Shown: one piece after another, positions 62,956-64,000 of the stretch | Layout: each line of letters opens with the position of its first letter | Numbering within the stretch: position 1 is the first letter of the stretch | Assembly (NCBI RefSeq): GCF_947179165.1 | Contig: NC_077242.1 | Coordinates: 1,984,001 to 2,048,000, forward strand | Length of the DNA: 64,000 bases | From: Solanum dulcamara | Taxonomy: Eukaryota > Streptophyta > Magnoliopsida > Solanales > Solanaceae | Reading direction: 5' to 3' | Program-made: the position numbers and the translations under genes | Notes under the pieces: model-generated | Seen by the model: only the letters and a program-made list of their open reading frames with translations | What the model was told of the DNA's origin: nothing | The model's database searches: none

Positions 62956-64000
62956 GTATGAATCTCCTTGTCTTTTACTAAATTCATAGTGATCTTGTAG
63001 AAAATCTCTTCCATTTCAGCCCAATACTGCTCTATTGCAAAGAAAAATATAAGCATGTCTATCTGGTTGTGTTGCAGAACTTGTTTTCTGCCTTGCGTCC
63101 CTTTTGTAGCTACTTAATTTTTTCAAGAATTTTCCTTACTCCGTAGTATCAGGATTGTCACTCTTATACTTGAATGATAAGGACATGACGTCTTGGTTTT
63201 CTGAGAGAAGAAAAAGTGTGGCAGAAACCATTTGGAAATAAAAGTTATTGTGTGCTATCCTTCTCATAAAAAATATTTGTTGTCCTTTGGGCGTGGAAGA
63301 CGTTCCATATGAGCGGGAGACTCGTATGAGTTTCATGCTCCTTGGGTTTTTTGAAGTTTGTGACTCTTCTCTTTTGTCTGTATTCAAGGCTAATGTTTCT
63401 ATTTGCACATTGCTAAGTGTTTTATTTCTGAATCATAAGATTTGCGCTTAGCTTGCATGATTTTCTCTCAACCAAAATGTGAATTGCTTAATCAGGTTGT
63501 CTGTTTAGATAACATTGAACATTGCTTAGCCTTATTTAGTTCGTGCGATGATACATGTAAAAATGATTTGGCATCTTATTCAATTTTTCTTTCGACTTTC
63601 TGGTCAATTGTTTTTGTTATTCAGTCAACTTTAAGACGTTCAACTATATGTTCTAGTGTTTTGAAAGTGATATTTGTTATGTTCTAGTTTTTCTATATGA
63701 ATGGGATGTGTATGCATACAGCCAAATTTAACGAACAAGATATACCTCAGAAATTCATAGTTCATGAAATAGAGTTCCAGTTGCTATTTAATCTAATTCC
63801 TGCTCTAAGTAATAGTTTCTTTTAGTTAGCGAGTAATTAGTGTTACTTCTCACTCTCCAGCTAATGGTTGTCCTAACTGCTTTTTAGTGGGTGTGTGATC
63901 ATCACATAAATCAACATCAGAAGTTTTAGCTATAGGTTCTACTTGTATGCCAAGTTCTTTTTGGGTCAACATTTTTCGAATTACTAAATTGCTGCTATTT
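62956..64000 (+). other. UBP14 intron 15, continuing past the window
   Basis: After the donor GTATGA at 62956 I could not find the next UBP14 exon (UBA region). No other gene is seen. Confidence 0.5.

Overview
This is a plant nuclear window, AT-rich and intron-rich. Its repeats are typical of Solanaceae: Au-like tRNA-derived SINEs, RTE-clade LINE 3' ends with a (TTG)n tail, an atypical TA..CA copia element and Gypsy-type LTRs ending GGCGTGACA. The gene set fits Solanum, tomato-like. The SPOROCYTELESS/NOZZLE gene next to a UBP14 gene suggests the tomato HYDRA neighbourhood, but that placement rests on memory and no alignment was run. There are no operons or bacterial signals.

Genes from left to right: (1) 1-2304 (+), the 3' six and a bit exons of a G-type lectin (S-domain) receptor kinase. 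(2) 11914-12258 (+), an intronless single-EF-hand protein of the KIC/PBP1 type, followed by a tandem array of broken copies of its own 3' end. (3) 20235-23486 (-), a universal stress protein of the PHOS32 type; its last exon seems to hold only two codons and the stop, 2.5 kb away. (4) 23686-23767 (+), tRNA-Ser(AGA), whose 3' tail is caught in a 281-bp tandem duplication. (5) 26673-27174 (+), an orphan piece of a MATH domain. (6) 34540-35804 (-), SPOROCYTELESS/NOZZLE, a transcriptional adaptor with an EAR motif. (7) 45538-46780 (-), a Ser-rich protein with one C-terminal membrane segment and no known function. (8) 55893 to beyond the window (+), ubiquitin-specific protease 14, with 15 exons visible up to 62955.

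Most of the rest is transposon-derived. Clear insertions with target-site duplications are a 4.5-kb degenerate copia element (4248-8729), two solo LTRs (47827-49986 and 50707-53121), two 5'-truncated RTE LINE copies (13002-13112 and 59884-60553) and an Au SINE (20321-20504). Several inverted-terminal-repeat elements are also visible. One of them (about 50360-55528) was itself hit by a solo LTR and a second foldback element. Decayed plastid-type tRNA-Leu(CAA) and tRNA-Asn(GUU) copies lie near 43-44 kb.

The genes do not form a pathway; they are independent loci. The window seems an ordinary accessory-rich stretch of euchromatin. I found no convincing new molecular system. The most unusual points are the 3'-end array behind the EF-hand gene, the nested transposon at 50-55 kb, and the two-codon terminal exon proposed for the stress-protein gene.
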